Below are positions 38,880 through 39,107 of a DNA stretch of 39,107 nt, piece after piece. Below the pieces are notes generated by a model, which searched no databases, was not told where the DNA came from, and worked only from the letters and a program-made list of their open reading frames with translations. The DNA is taken from positions 1 to 39,107 of IMG/VR virus record IMGVR_UViG_3300032291_000781; one strand, written 5' to 3'. The stretch is from a virus. A program made the position numbers and the translations under genes. Position 1 is the first letter of the stretch. Every line of letters starts with the position of its first letter.

Positions 38880-39107
38880 ATGAGGATTGTTCTCGACATT
38901 GAGACAAACCTAGCACACGACAAGATTCACCTTGTAGTGACTAAAGACATTGACACTGGAGAAGTACGCAAATGGAAAGCAGCAAGCAACCTGCCGGAGT
39001 TTTTAAAGGACGCATCGTTGATAGTCATGCACAACGGCATAAGTTTCGATGCACCAGTATTGAATCGCTTATGGAAGACGAAGATTCGTTTGAGTCGAGT
39101 ATTCGAT
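38880..39107 (+). CDS. DNA polymerase, family A (5' part; continues at base 1)
   Basis: The true start of the polymerase: ATG 38880 after AAGGATTGCT. The first ten residues MRIVLDIETN contain the Exo I motif (D6, E8) of the proofreading domain. 35 codons lead exactly to base 38984, and the frame continues at base 1 after removal of the 123-base overlap. Confidence 0.95.
   Translation, partial: MRIVLDIETNLAHDKIHLVVTKDIDTGEVRKWKAASNLPEFLKDASLIVMHNGISFDAPVLNRLWKTKIRLSRVFD
38985..39107. repeat. Terminal redundancy, right copy (identical to 1-123)
   Basis: Second copy of the contig-end overlap. Removing one copy leaves a closed circle of 38,984 bases with the polymerase reading frame intact. Confidence 0.97.

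Overview
The window is the complete, circularly assembled genome (38,984 unique bases) of a tailed double-stranded DNA phage. Bases 1-123 recur exactly at 38985-39107, so the contig closes on itself. The junction falls inside the DNA polymerase gene, which is one continuous 570-codon reading frame across it. The replication proteins (family A polymerase, primase-helicase, gp2.5-like SSB, 5'-3' exonuclease, endonuclease I) are of the phage T7 type, but there is no phage RNA polymerase, no integrase and no recognisable lysogeny repressor. At least three near-perfect or perfect sigma70 promoters imply reliance on host RNA polymerase throughout. A GTA-type 3TM holin, a GH108 muramidase, canonical DnaA boxes and a Fur-box-like palindrome point to a Gram-negative, probably proteobacterial, host. 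The host cannot be named from the sequence.

Layout. Two divergent gene arms start at a 1.2 kb non-coding region (31.1-32.3 kb) and converge on a hairpin terminator at about 10.33 kb. The plus arm runs 32.3 kb to the end of the contig and on to 10.3 kb. It holds about 20 small early genes, the endolysin, primase-helicase and DNA polymerase, then a tRNA-Leu, SSB, exonuclease, endonuclease I, ThyX, MazG-like protein, metallophosphoesterase, a DUF3310-type protein, ribonucleotide reductase NrdB and NrdA, a glutaredoxin interrupted by an in-frame stop, PhoH and a ClpP-like protease. The minus arm runs 31.1 kb down to 10.36 kb. It holds small and large terminase, portal, a collagen-like protein, head or decoration proteins, scaffold, major capsid protein, tail fibre, tail adaptor and nozzle proteins, a collar-type fibre, three probable internal/ejection proteins and the holin.

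The most unusual part is the intergenic region. In order, it holds a perfect sigma70 promoter firing the late arm, an array of degenerate 20-bp repeats (iterons), a Fur-box-like 7-1-7 palindrome, four perfect DnaA boxes plus one near match within 142 bp, a four-run G-quadruplex motif, and a 10-bp tandem repeat. Together this looks like a plasmid- or chromosome-style theta origin sitting at the divergence of two roughly balanced, co-directionally transcribed arms, in a phage whose own replication proteins are T7-like. The late promoter and the promoter at 35.19-35.21 kb are followed by related AT-rich leaders carrying the same four short motifs in the same order, suggesting a shared control element.

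Working model (inference): host RNA polymerase transcribes the early genes. The phage makes its own fork proteins and boosts dNTP supply with ThyX, NrdAB, glutaredoxin and the MazG-like protein. Replication may begin bidirectionally with host DnaA at the iteron/DnaA region. The late promoter then drives the roughly 20 kb structural and lysis operon. All functions are read from motifs only; no database search was possible.
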